Below, one piece after another: positions 46,819 to 54,963 of a DNA stretch of 64,000 nt. Below the pieces are notes generated by a model. The model ran no database searches. It was not told the DNA's origin and was given only the letters and a program-made list of their open reading frames with translations. The position numbers and the translations under genes are program-made. Every line of letters begins with the position of its first letter. Position 1 is the stretch's first letter. The stretch is from contig NZ_CANLBK010000001.1 in NCBI RefSeq assembly GCF_947488835.1, positions 1,488,001-1,552,000 on the forward strand, read 5' to 3'. Source of the DNA: an uncultured Marinobacter sp. (GTDB taxonomy: Bacteria > Pseudomonadota > Gammaproteobacteria > Pseudomonadales > Oleiphilaceae).

Positions 46819-47142
46819 ATGTCGTACACCAGCCAATATACACCCGAAACCCTGAGCCGGGATGAGCTAGACCAGACCATCGGTCCAATGGTGATCGAAT
46901 TCGGCACCAACTGGTGCGGGATCTGCCAGGGTGCTCAGGCGGACATCAAGGCGGCAATGGACAATCACCCAGACGTGCCGCATGTGAAGGTTGAAGATGG
47001 CAAAGGCCGCAGATTGGGGCGGACGTTTGGCGTTAAGCTCTGGCCGACCCTGATTTTTTTGAAGGATGGTGAAGAAATAGCGCGGGTCGTCCGCCCAGAA
47101 AACAGCCGCGACATCGAGGATGCACTGCTAAAAATTCACTAA
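46819..47142 (+). CDS. Thioredoxin family protein
   Basis: 107 residues with the thioredoxin fold and an active site WCGIC (C33, C36) in EFGTNWCGICQGA. The cis-Pro segment is FGVKLWPTLIFLKDGEEIARVVRP. No signal peptide, so it is cytoplasmic. The CGIC dipeptide differs from thioredoxin's CGPC and may raise or lower the redox potential. A strong AAGGAG precedes the start. Confidence 0.92.
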   Translation: MSYTSQYTPETLSRDELDQTIGPMVIEFGTNWCGICQGAQADIKAAMDNHPDVPHVKVEDGKGRRLGRTFGVKLWPTLIFLKDGEEIARVVRPENSRDIEDALLKIH

Positions 47143-47171
47143 GGCCGGCGCTGGCAATGATTCACGCTGCC

Positions 47172-47582
47172 TCAGTTGAGTAAGTTGCGGTAACGAGAGC
47201 AAGCCATTTCTTTGTATGCTTGACTCTTGGGACTTCCATCTTTGCGATACTCGGAAGTCCAGAAATCACACATTTTTTTACTGCCGGCGATAGCACTTCG
47301 TCTCTGTTCAGCTTCACGCTCAACCCGGCGCCGCTCAGCTGCTAACCGCTTCGCTCTTTGCTGTTTCGCCTCAATTTCTTCAGCTGTCAGCGCTGGTGGT
47401 GAGTACGAGGGGGCAGAAATGGTAGGAAATTCAACATCGCCTCTTGTGGAAAGCCTTTCGATCAGCGCATCGTTAAAAGAATCGAAAACCACGAAGAAGA
47501 TAAACCAGCCAATGATAGTGATGATGATCCACGATACGATATTCGCGACAACTACTGCGGAAAAAATCTTAAACCAGGACAT
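47172..47582 (-). CDS. Hypothetical single-helix membrane protein
   Basis: 136 residues. One N-terminal membrane segment (about 5-34, VVVANIVSWIIITIIGWFIFFVV), then a linker and a basic, Arg/Glu-rich coiled coil (EEIEAKQQRAKRLAAERRRVEREAEQRR), ending with two cysteines (KMCDFW, MACSRYR). I recognise no family. GGAG lies 7 nt upstream of the ATG. Confidence 0.65.
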   Translation of the reverse strand: MSWFKIFSAVVVANIVSWIIITIIGWFIFFVVFDSFNDALIERLSTRGDVEFPTISAPSYSPPALTAEEIEAKQQRAKRLAAERRRVEREAEQRRSAIAGSKKMCDFWTSEYRKDGSPKSQAYKEMACSRYRNLLN

Positions 47583-47652
47583 CTGTCACTCCATTTAAAC
47601 ACCGTTAGGAAGCTTACATAAGGCGTCAGTGAAGTGTCCATGACCAAACGCC

Positions 47653-47670
47653 AAATCTGCCCCAGTTTTC
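47653..47670 (+). repeat. Dispersed 18-bp repeat, copy C
   Basis: Sequence AAATCTGCCCCAGTTTTC in the gap between the single-helix membrane protein gene and the 183-residue lipoprotein gene. Matches the consensus at every fixed position. Confidence 0.55.
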
Positions 47671-47827
47671 ATCCGATTGCGCCCTAACCCCTCTGATTTC
47701 ACAAAGTTTTACTCCACCCACCCTCCTGTTAATAGCAAGCTTACCAATGCTCAGCTACCATGGCGCGCCGCTATGAGCTCCGGCTCATCGGCAAGGAATA
47801 CCCAAAATAATCAAGAAGGAATCTACC

Positions 47828-48379
47828 GTGCGAAACGCAAGGATTTTAGCAGTACTGGCTGCTCTGCTTTACCTCACCGGCTGCGCCTCCGGCGCCAAAA
47901 TGGGCAACATGGTGTACGAGGGGCCAGTGAAGGCCTACGACACGGCCCTGGAAAACAATGTGAATGTCACCAACGTCTCGGGCGGCAAGGAAACAAACCC
48001 CGCATGGACCTCCGAGATCGACAACGATGCCTTCGCGGGCGCCCTGAAGCAAAGCCTGCAGAAACAGGGATTACTCTCTGGCACCGGCCGGTATCAGCTC
48101 GAAGCTCTTCTGCTGGAAGTGGACCAACCCATGTTCGGGCTAGACTTCAAGGTAACCACCCACGTGAGGTACATCCTGACTGATCGCGATAACAACGGCA
48201 ATGTGGTCCTCAACAAGACGATTGTCGCCCCCTACACTGCCACCATTGGTGATGCCTTTGCAGCCATCAAACGCCTGAGGCTGGCCAACGAGGGATCCGG
48301 AAAAGCCAACATTCAGGGTCTGCTGAACAAGCTCAACGAACTAGAAATCCAGTCCGGCGACATCTCCTTCGCGCAATAA
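47828..48379 (+). CDS. Hypothetical lipoprotein
   Basis: 183 residues with a lipobox LTGC (Cys near 19) after a hydrophobic start. The mature part is a mixed alpha/beta domain: AFAGALKQSLQKQGLL, YQLEALLLEVDQPMFGLDFKVTTHVRYILTDRD. It is similar in layout to uncharacterised outer-membrane lipoproteins paired with a PEGA lipoprotein. GTG start with AAGGA upstream. The next lipoprotein gene follows 36 bp downstream and is probably in the same transcript. Confidence 0.7.
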   Translation: MRNARILAVLAALLYLTGCASGAKMGNMVYEGPVKAYDTALENNVNVTNVSGGKETNPAWTSEIDNDAFAGALKQSLQKQGLLSGTGRYQLEALLLEVDQPMFGLDFKVTTHVRYILTDRDNNGNVVLNKTIVAPYTATIGDAFAAIKRLRLANEGSGKANIQGLLNKLNELEIQSGDISFAQ

Positions 48380-48415
48380 CCTTTCTCGAATTAAGCTCTA
48401 CTGCAAGGAATAACC

Positions 48416-49030
48416 ATGAATTATCCGTTACTAGTCACACTGGCCGCTATCGCGTTTCTGTCCAGCGGTTGTGCATCAGTAGTATCCGGCACCGACCAAA
48501 ACCTCACCTTCAATAGCGAGCCTGAAGATGCCACCGTAACTGTTTCCGGCCGTGTTCTCGGTAAAACGCCGCTTACCGTGCCGGTGGACCGGGGCTCCAA
48601 CCAGTCCATTACCTTTGAGAAGGAAGGCTACAAGACCTACACCGCTCAACTTTCCACCACAACCAACCCGTGGTTCTTCGGTAACATCGTGATTGGGGGA
48701 CTGCTTGGTTCGACAACCGATGGCGTTTCCGGGGCCATTCACGAGTTCTCTCCGGACCAGTACTTCGTCACCCTGAAGCCCGACACCCCGACAGGAATCT
48801 CGACCTCCAAGCCTAGACAAATCAAAGAAATCATCATCGCGTTCAGCGGCGAGTTTCGTCACCAGCTAGCAAGTGGCGGTGGTGAAAAGGTGGATACCAT
48901 TATGCATTTGCTGGGTATCGACGACTCGCAGGAAGACACCACCATCCGAGCACTGAACCAGCTTGCGCTTGCGAACGAAAATGACCTTGAGCTGGCTAAA
49001 ATGATTATTGAGATTTACGACGTTCAGTAA
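48416..49030 (+). CDS. PEGA-domain lipoprotein
   Basis: 204 residues. A lipobox (SSGC, Cys near 19) is followed by a PEGA-like beta segment (about 30-70, NSEPEDATVTVSGRVLGKTP) that usually binds other surface or envelope components. A short hydrophobic stretch WFFGNIVIGGLLGSTTDGVSGA (about 83-104) follows, a GlsB-like turn seen in such proteins. The C-terminus is helical and acidic. AAGGA precedes the ATG. It probably acts with the upstream lipoprotein. Confidence 0.75.
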   Translation: MNYPLLVTLAAIAFLSSGCASVVSGTDQNLTFNSEPEDATVTVSGRVLGKTPLTVPVDRGSNQSITFEKEGYKTYTAQLSTTTNPWFFGNIVIGGLLGSTTDGVSGAIHEFSPDQYFVTLKPDTPTGISTSKPRQIKEIIIAFSGEFRHQLASGGGEKVDTIMHLLGIDDSQEDTTIRALNQLALANENDLELAKMIIEIYDVQ

Positions 49031-49042
49031 AGATCCATTCTC

Positions 49043-49059
49043 GAAACTGGGGTAGATCT
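49043..49059 (-). repeat. Inverted partial copy of the 18-bp repeat
   Basis: Minus-strand reading AGATCTACCCCAGTTTC. It pairs with copy D at 49080-49097 to give a hairpin with a 20-nt loop, so this locus resembles a palindromic REP-like unit just after the PEGA lipoprotein gene. Confidence 0.45.
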
Positions 49060-49079
49060 CTTTTTCTAACCGCGAAAAC

Positions 49080-49097
49080 AAATCTGCCCCGGTTTTC
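49080..49097 (+). repeat. Dispersed 18-bp repeat, copy D
   Basis: Sequence AAATCTGCCCCGGTTTTC, a full match to the consensus, with an inverted partner at 49043-49059. It lies in the gap before the PD-(D/E)xK-like gene. Confidence 0.55.
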
Positions 49098-49220
49098 TGC
49101 TCTTTCGCTACTCACCTTTTTTCAGGTTTTAACAATTCATCACCAATCAAACAGGCGCACCAGAAAATCGCTGCTAATCTTAGTTAGGAAACTAAATCTA
49201 ATAAAAGCATGGAGCTGCCT

Positions 49221-50567
49221 GTGACAAACCGTCCTGACTTCCTCACCGGAGGGGAACCTGCGCGACTAATTCCGATAACCGCAGACAGCGCAAGAGAACA
49301 GAAATCCGTCTCCGTTCTACTTGCGGGCTTGCGCTCAGTACTCGAATTACGCCAGGCACTGCTCAAATCGTTGAATGTCCGAGTAGGCACAACCGCCACA
49401 TTGGAAGCCTGGACAGAAGTGGTTTTCCAGAACGAAGACAAGAAGGTCGCCAAACAGAAAGATCGGCCAGACGGACTTCTGATTCTCCGCACTGGGCGGC
49501 GGGAGTGGCGAGCATTGATCGAAGCAAAGGTGAACAACGATACCATCGGTGAGGAACAGGTATCGCGTTACCTTCAACAGGCAAAAGCCCACGGCCTAGA
49601 CGCGGTGATCACTATCACCAACCAATTCGCAGCCCTGCCGACTCATCACCCAGTGAAGCTTCCGAAAAACGCCACCAAATCTGTGGAGTTATTTCATTGG
49701 TCTTGGGCCTTCATTCGCACTCAGTGTCAGCTTTTGCTTAAAAATGACAGCGTTGAAGACATAGACCAGGTATTCATCCTTAGCGAGATACTTCGCTATC
49801 TTGAAAGCGACCGTTCCGGCATCAGTCACTTTGACCAGATGAATGCTGAATGGAAAGACGTCGTCAACAAAGTGAAGAGCAATGCTCCACTGGCCAAAAC
49901 CAGTGATGAAGTACAGAACACGATTGCAGCCTGGCATCAGGAACAACGGGATCTTTGCCTTATAATGTCCCGTTTAACCGGTAGTGATGTGTCACTGAAG
50001 CTGAAAAACGAACACCGTCTGGACCCCGCCAAACGAGTAAAAGACGATGCCGAGGCGTTCTGCAAAACACCAATCCTCACCTGTGCACTCAGCATCATCA
50101 ACGCGGCGGCAGATCTGGAAGTGACCGCAGACCTTCAACGACGAATGATTTATTGCTCAATGCGCCTAACGGCCCCCAAGGACAAGCAAAGCACCAAAGC
50201 CCGAGTGAACTGGCTTCTGCGCCAACTGAAGAAAACCGACCCCGCGGGATTCTTCATTCGAGCCACCCGACCAGGCAAAGCCGAAACCACTTACCAAGCA
50301 CTGAAAGACTTACGAGATTCACCTGAGCTGCTGGAATCGGACACATCAAAAACAGCGGCGACGACACTCGAGGTCGTTTACGAGCTAGACCTTGCTGGAA
50401 AATTCAGTGGCCGGAAAGTTTTTGTTGAGGAATTAGAGAAAGCAGTTCCGCACTTTTATCAGGAAGCAGGCCAGTTGCTGAAAGCTTGGACTCCGCCGCC
50501 TCCAAAGATCACAAAAACAGAATCTGTAGCAAACTCACAGGATGAGGACTTGGTGCTGGACGAGTAG
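49221..50567 (+). CDS. PD-(D/E)xK nuclease-like protein, unknown function
   Basis: About 448 residues. Near residues 82-110 it has RPDGLLILRTGRREWRALIEAKVN: an acidic PDG turn, a beta hairpin, then the E-x-K of IEAKVN, fitting the PD-(D/E)xK nuclease core. The remaining 330 residues are helical and lack recognised motifs. It may be a nuclease in a defence or repair role, but no partner is evident. The start is set by GGAG at 49211-49214, 6 nt before a GTG at 49221; an in-frame ATG at 49209 has no ribosome site. No signal peptide. Confidence 0.7.
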   Translation: MTNRPDFLTGGEPARLIPITADSAREQKSVSVLLAGLRSVLELRQALLKSLNVRVGTTATLEAWTEVVFQNEDKKVAKQKDRPDGLLILRTGRREWRALIEAKVNNDTIGEEQVSRYLQQAKAHGLDAVITITNQFAALPTHHPVKLPKNATKSVELFHWSWAFIRTQCQLLLKNDSVEDIDQVFILSEILRYLESDRSGISHFDQMNAEWKDVVNKVKSNAPLAKTSDEVQNTIAAWHQEQRDLCLIMSRLTGSDVSLKLKNEHRLDPAKRVKDDAEAFCKTPILTCALSIINAAADLEVTADLQRRMIYCSMRLTAPKDKQSTKARVNWLLRQLKKTDPAGFFIRATRPGKAETTYQALKDLRDSPELLESDTSKTAATTLEVVYELDLAGKFSGRKVFVEELEKAVPHFYQEAGQLLKAWTPPPPKITKTESVANSQDEDLVLDE

Positions 50568-50603
50568 ACTTGTTCTTTTACTGAAGGGAGAACCTGTGTC
50601 CAC

Positions 50604-51149
50604 ATGACAACACCAAAACGCATCTACCTCGCCGGTCCCGAAGTGTTCTTACCCGCCGAAGAACACAAAGCCATCGTGGCCGAGAAAAAGCGCATTCTTC
50701 AGGAAGCCGGATATGAGGGCGTAGACCCGCTGGACACCGCCCTGACATTTTCAGATCACGAAACCAAACCCGCGCGCGGCCACCGAATCTACCAGGCCAA
50801 CCGCGAACTGATGGACAGTTGCGACGCCATCATTGCCAACCTCACGCCCTTTCGGGGCATCAGCGCAGACCCAGGCACCGTGTTTGAAGTCGGCTACATG
50901 ATTGGCCAGGGCAAACCCGCTTTCGGGTTTACTCTAGACAGCCGGAACTATCGCGACCGCACCGGCGCGACCGACCAAGATGAACACGGCCACGCCATTG
51001 AAGACTTCGAGATGAGCGATAACCTGATGATCGAGGGTGGCATCAGGGAGTCCGGCGGCCAGCTATTGGTGGCGCAGCAGCCAGGCGAGCATCGGTATTT
51101 CTCGTCTGAGCTGTTTCGCAACTGCGTGCGAGCATTGGCCCATGCCTGA
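50604..51149 (+). CDS. Nucleoside 2-deoxyribosyltransferase
   Basis: A 181-residue protein of the nucleoside deoxyribosyltransferase family, which swaps bases on 2'-deoxynucleosides through a catalytic Glu. Visible are the N-terminal RIYLAGPEVFLP, the helix with RGHRIYQANRELMDSCDAIIANLTPFRG, and ADPGTVFEVGYMIGQGKPAFGF with the catalytic Glu in GTVFEVGYM. The ribosome site GGGAG lies 13 nt from the ATG, somewhat far. The MOSC gene starts inside its last codons (8-bp overlap). Confidence 0.9.
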   Translation: MTTPKRIYLAGPEVFLPAEEHKAIVAEKKRILQEAGYEGVDPLDTALTFSDHETKPARGHRIYQANRELMDSCDAIIANLTPFRGISADPGTVFEVGYMIGQGKPAFGFTLDSRNYRDRTGATDQDEHGHAIEDFEMSDNLMIEGGIRESGGQLLVAQQPGEHRYFSSELFRNCVRALAHA

Positions 51150-51648
51150 ACCAACGCCACTTCAAACCCTGCTAGACACCCTCCCCCAGCGCGGACGCGT
51201 GGAATGGATTGGCATCCGCCCCGCACGCGGCGAGCCCATGCAGGCAATCGAGCGCGTGGCGATCACCCCGGGCACGGGCCTGGAAGGCGACCGATTCGCT
51301 GGGCGCGAAACCAGCAAACGCCAAGTCACCCTGATACAGCAAGAACACCTCCACACCATTGGCTCCTTCCTACAGCGAGAAGCCATAGAACCCGAGGTGT
51401 TCCGGCGTAACATCGTAGTCTCTGGCCTGAACCTGCTGGCGCTGAAAGGCAAAACGTTTCAAATTGGCAGCGTGGTGCTGGAATACACCGGCCAATGCCA
51501 CCCCTGCAGTAAAATGGAGACAACGCTTGGGCCCGGTGGCTATAACGCCATGCGCGGGCACGGCGGCATTACCGCGCGAGTGGTTGAAGGGGGCGAGGTG
51601 GCACTGGGCGACGAGGTGCAGGCATTACTCCCATCTCAACAGGCCTGA
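51142..51648 (+). CDS. MOSC-domain protein
   Basis: 168 residues with a MOSC (molybdenum cofactor sulfurase C-terminal) domain. Typical is VEWIGIRPARGEPMQAIERVAITPGTGLEGDRF, RRNIVVSGLNLLALKGKTFQIGSVVLEYTGQCHPCSKMET with the conserved Cys in CHPC, and MRGHGGITARVVEGGEVALGD. These proteins likely carry sulfur or molybdenum-cofactor chemistry; the exact reaction is unknown. It starts at the ATG at 51142, overlapping the deoxyribosyltransferase gene by 8 bp, so the pair is coupled. Confidence 0.9.
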   Translation: MPEPTPLQTLLDTLPQRGRVEWIGIRPARGEPMQAIERVAITPGTGLEGDRFAGRETSKRQVTLIQQEHLHTIGSFLQREAIEPEVFRRNIVVSGLNLLALKGKTFQIGSVVLEYTGQCHPCSKMETTLGPGGYNAMRGHGGITARVVEGGEVALGDEVQALLPSQQA

Positions 51649-51656
51649 ACAGCGGC

Positions 51657-51959
51657 CTAGCGAACGTAAGGGTAAGCCGCCCTCACCTGCCCCATTACAA
51701 TGCGGGCATCTTCCGGCTTCAAGCCATGTTTGCGTAACTGCGGCATGACCATAGCGCCGACGTTTTGGCAGCGCGACGGATCAATTCCGTGTTTCATGAA
51801 GATATCGGCGATGGCCTGCGGCGAAGTATCTGGATTGGCTTTGAGCAGGTTGCCGATTTCGATGGCGCAGGCTTGTTCGGTGGGGTCGGTGTTTTGTTTG
51901 CTGCGCCAGATTAGGAAGGCGGTGATGGCGGCGAAAAGGGCGAGGATTAGGAATTTCAT
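51657..51959 (-). CDS. Hypothetical small membrane-anchored protein
   Basis: About 100 residues. One N-terminal helix (MKFLILALFAAITAFLIW), then a soluble part with two cysteines (EQACAIEI and SRCQNVGAM) that may form a disulfide in the periplasm. Helices include DTSPQAIADIFMKHGID and GLKPEDARIVMGQVRAAY. No family recognised. It starts at the internal ATG at 51959; a longer frame to 51980 adds seven residues without clear support. Convergent with the MOSC gene. Confidence 0.6.
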   Translation of the reverse strand: MKFLILALFAAITAFLIWRSKQNTDPTEQACAIEIGNLLKANPDTSPQAIADIFMKHGIDPSRCQNVGAMVMPQLRKHGLKPEDARIVMGQVRAAYPYVR

Positions 51960-51993
51960 AGAACACTCAGCAGTGGGCAAGGTAGAACTAAGG

Positions 51994-53598
51994 CTACGCC
52001 GTAACCGGCGCTTCCAAAGCCTGTTTCTTGGAGATACTCAAAGATTCCCGATACTCTGCCGCTTCCGCTTTCATTGTCCAGTGTATTTCGTTCATACCCT
52101 GCTGTTCGACAGCTTGGCGAATTTCAGCAAGATTCAGGTTAAAGAACTCCTTCCGGAAATTCACTTTATTTACCGACGCATCATCAAACCGACGATGCAG
52201 CTCTTTTTCCAATGCCGGAGCATCATCGCTGTAAATCATAGCGTGGACATCAAAATCAAATGGAACTGATGCGTCGCCTAACTCTTTCACTCGATCCATA
52301 GGCTCGAGCCTGCGCGTCATGCCAATCTTGAAGACGTTCTCACCAAAGCTTCCGATATTACTGATGACATAAACATGGCCACGTCTTGTTTGCTGCGCCA
52401 TCGAAAGTGCCCGCTCGCCCTTTGTCTCGGCTTCGGCCAACTTGGCTTCAAGTTCCGCGAGCTGGGTTTCGTATTGCTCGCGCTGATCTCCGTGGGCAGC
52501 CGCCAGTTCCTTGTGAGCCGTTTCCAAGGCTTTTTGCAACATGCGTTCTTCTTTCTCGGCCTCCTTAATCGCCTTTTCTATTTCGCGGCGGGCTCTCTCT
52601 TCCTCACGCATTTGTTCCCTAATCGCTCTCTGCTCTTCCCGCTCTATCTGCCTTAGTTCATGAGTGGCAACCGCCCATTGAAGTTCATCCAAACGAGCCT
52701 CAAGATACTCTTGGTTAATACGAGCATTTCGAAAGGGCATGCCATTGTGATTCACTAGCGCAAAGGCATCCTTAATTTCCTGTTTGATCTTGCCGAAGTT
52801 GTCATGTTTGACCTTGGCCAACGCCGAATCAACCTTGCCGTTGAAGGCATCGACCGCGAAATGTATTGCAAAGGCTCGCCGGTTTGCCTCTGCATAATCA
52901 CACGCGCCCGCATTACCATTTTTGACCATATCCCGAACGCGCTTACGGGCTCGCTTCAACTGTTCGCCCGCGTCTTTGTGGCTGTAGTCTTCGGCAAGTT
53001 CATCCAAAACTGCATGATTAGGGACGATATAGTCGTCTTTGTAGCCTTGGATGGTATTGCGCATAGCCACCACGGTGGCTTCATATAGATCAGCTTTCCC
53101 CTTGGCGGCCAGTGCATCACCCGCTACCTCTTTTGCCTGCCACCCCGCGAAATCAAGAACTCTCTCCGCCTCTGCTCGGCCATCTGCCTCAATCTGCTCG
53201 GCCTTTAACTTTGCTTCTTTGATAGCGGCCTTTGCTTCAGCACTGATTTGGCCCGCTTCCTCCGTGGCCACCGCTAGTTTTGCTTCAGCCTCCGAATACA
53301 CACGTTCCGCATCATTTTTGACAGCTCTCGCCTGCATCTCAGCTTTGCTAAGTAACAACCGCGCATGCTGCTCCATATCAGTAATCGGCTTGTACTTGGC
53401 ATCTAGGTCCACACAGTACAGTTCTGCATCCCGTTTTTTCTTTTCAGCCTGTTTTAAGGACTGCATCGCTTCAGCGAGCTTTTCCTTCATAGCGTTCCGG
53501 CTACGTCGGGAAAGCCAAGCGATCACGGCCGGAATAAAGATCACAAGAACCGCGACGGTTACGACGATGGCATCAGCTGCCGATGTTATTTCTTCCAT
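51994..53598 (-). CDS. DUF4041 coiled-coil protein with GIY-YIG (T5orf172) domain
   Basis: 534 residues. An N-terminal membrane helix (about 10-30, AIVVTVAVLVIFIPAVIAWL) is followed by a long Ala/Lys/Glu coiled coil (about 35-170), a DUF4041 region (about 180-320), a second coiled coil rich in Glu/Arg (about 320-400), and a GIY-YIG-like nuclease domain (about 405-505). The nuclease shows GHVYVISNIG and ENVFKIGMTRRLEPMDRVKEL, the T5orf172/MUG113 form. Such proteins are frequent in mobile and phage-related regions. A membrane anchor plus a nuclease suggests guarding against incoming DNA, but that is inference. AAGGA precedes the ATG. Confidence 0.88.
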   Translation of the reverse strand: MEEITSAADAIVVTVAVLVIFIPAVIAWLSRRSRNAMKEKLAEAMQSLKQAEKKKRDAELYCVDLDAKYKPITDMEQHARLLLSKAEMQARAVKNDAERVYSEAEAKLAVATEEAGQISAEAKAAIKEAKLKAEQIEADGRAEAERVLDFAGWQAKEVAGDALAAKGKADLYEATVVAMRNTIQGYKDDYIVPNHAVLDELAEDYSHKDAGEQLKRARKRVRDMVKNGNAGACDYAEANRRAFAIHFAVDAFNGKVDSALAKVKHDNFGKIKQEIKDAFALVNHNGMPFRNARINQEYLEARLDELQWAVATHELRQIEREEQRAIREQMREEERARREIEKAIKEAEKEERMLQKALETAHKELAAAHGDQREQYETQLAELEAKLAEAETKGERALSMAQQTRRGHVYVISNIGSFGENVFKIGMTRRLEPMDRVKELGDASVPFDFDVHAMIYSDDAPALEKELHRRFDDASVNKVNFRKEFFNLNLAEIRQAVEQQGMNEIHWTMKAEAAEYRESLSISKKQALEAPVTA

Positions 53599-53611
53599 GT
53601 TTTTTCCTTAT

Positions 53612-54328
53612 TTATCGTTTTGAAAGTCTAGGAGTTATCGATGCGCGTCTAATAAAGTGAGGAAAGTACATTGTCCGTCTTTCTCGGCTGTTTATAGCTG
53701 CCTCATGGCAGTACAACAGCATGAAGTACCTCAGCTCCTTTAGTTTCTCAAGTTTTGATGGGAAACCTGAACCAATCACAACGATCAACAACATGAAAGA
53801 AATGATCGCAGCAGCGACGAGAGCAAGCTCCGCATACTCCATCCTGCTCCAGACCGATCCAACCAAACCGGCAAGCAGCCCCAAAGAGAAAGTAACAATC
53901 TTTTTCGTGGCCGCGGACTCTGTGGCAATAATATCTATCTGCGAGTCTAAGAGCTCGAAACATCCCCTTATGGTTGGCTCATCAACAAAGGACTTTTTTA
54001 GGTTTTTCTTAAACATCAAGTATCGAGCATCCTGATAGTTCTGAGATTTTAAAGGCTGCTTATCTTCCTGATCGCCAAACTCCGCATACACCATTTTCTC
54101 GTTCAGGGATGTGAACTTCACAATCAAAGCGACTTCAGCAAGTAATACAGGAACTAGTAGCCAACCTTGTAAGATGAAAAATAATACTAGCGAAAAAAGA
54201 AAAATTACCACTAAGCCTATGGTATAGAATCGCTCCCATAGTGACGTTGAATTCCATATTCCCAAAAAAATTTTTAGGCGCGTCGCTTCAGCATGATAGG
54301 CGTCCCATACAATCTTCCAACAACTCAT
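53612..54328 (-). CDS. Hypothetical four-helix membrane protein
   Basis: 238 residues. Two hydrophobic segments near 35-75 and two near 145-195, separated by an acidic/basic loop. The C-terminus is basic (RERRTMYFPHFIRRAS). No family recognised; the layout resembles effector or accessory membrane proteins near phage-defence genes. It is 13 bp upstream of the DUF4041 gene and likely co-transcribed with it. AAGGGG lies upstream of its ATG. Confidence 0.6.
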   Translation of the reverse strand: MSCWKIVWDAYHAEATRLKIFLGIWNSTSLWERFYTIGLVVIFLFSLVLFFILQGWLLVPVLLAEVALIVKFTSLNEKMVYAEFGDQEDKQPLKSQNYQDARYLMFKKNLKKSFVDEPTIRGCFELLDSQIDIIATESAATKKIVTFSLGLLAGLVGSVWSRMEYAELALVAAAIISFMLLIVVIGSGFPSKLEKLKELRYFMLLYCHEAAINSRERRTMYFPHFIRRASITPRLSKR

Positions 54329-54405
54329 CGGTTCAGATCCCCTTCCTATAACGCTCCGATAATGTACGCCGCTTGCGGCGCCACCATTAAGCGGTTTATT
54401 AGAAC

Positions 54406-54963
54406 CTAAAGGTCGTCATTTGCTATTCTCTCCGTTCTTTTACCATGCAGTTCGTTCACAAAGGCAATATTAGTAACCATTACAGTGAATACAGCTTTTA
54501 ACTGTAAAAAAGCCATGTACGATATTGAGGCAACCCCTAAAATCTTAAAGGCTTCACGGTGATTAGCATATAGCAAAGTTTTAAAAAATATTAAATATAC
54601 AAAATTAAAAACAAGCAAAGAAGAAATAACAAATGCAGACGTTAAAACAATAAGAACAAGACTTTCTATTCTTTTCGTCTCATCTGTTGGCATTAACTTT
54701 ACACTACTTGGGGAAGTATATGCAGATATAGCTTGTGGGTATGAGTACGCTATCCAAATCCCAGCGAGCGTAAACACTGCGGCAGACAGGTTTTTCAATG
54801 TTGCCATTATAGGTTCTAAGTCAATCAGTGTTATACCATCAGAAATTAACCAGCCTACAAAAATCCCGAAAATCATATAACACGAGTGGCTAGCCACTCG
54901 GCTTTTCAGAAAGTCAAATATCAAAATCACGAATTCAGAAAGCTTAGTAAAGGCCATTTTCAT
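54406..54963 (-). CDS. Hypothetical 4-TM membrane protein (RexB-like layout)
   Basis: 185 residues with four predicted helices: CYMIFGIFVGWLISDGITLI, LKNLSAAVFTLAGIWIAYSY, LVLIVLTSAFVISSLLVFNF and YMAFLQLKAVFTVMVTNIAF. No family recognised. The ATG overlaps the stop of the upstream 368-residue gene as ATGA, so translation is coupled. A soluble sensor-like protein followed by a small multi-pass membrane protein recalls RexA/RexB. Base composition is clearly more AT-rich than the flanks, suggesting acquisition. Confidence 0.6.
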   Translation of the reverse strand: MKMAFTKLSEFVILIFDFLKSRVASHSCYMIFGIFVGWLISDGITLIDLEPIMATLKNLSAAVFTLAGIWIAYSYPQAISAYTSPSSVKLMPTDETKRIESLVLIVLTSAFVISSLLVFNFVYLIFFKTLLYANHREAFKILGVASISYMAFLQLKAVFTVMVTNIAFVNELHGKRTERIANDDL

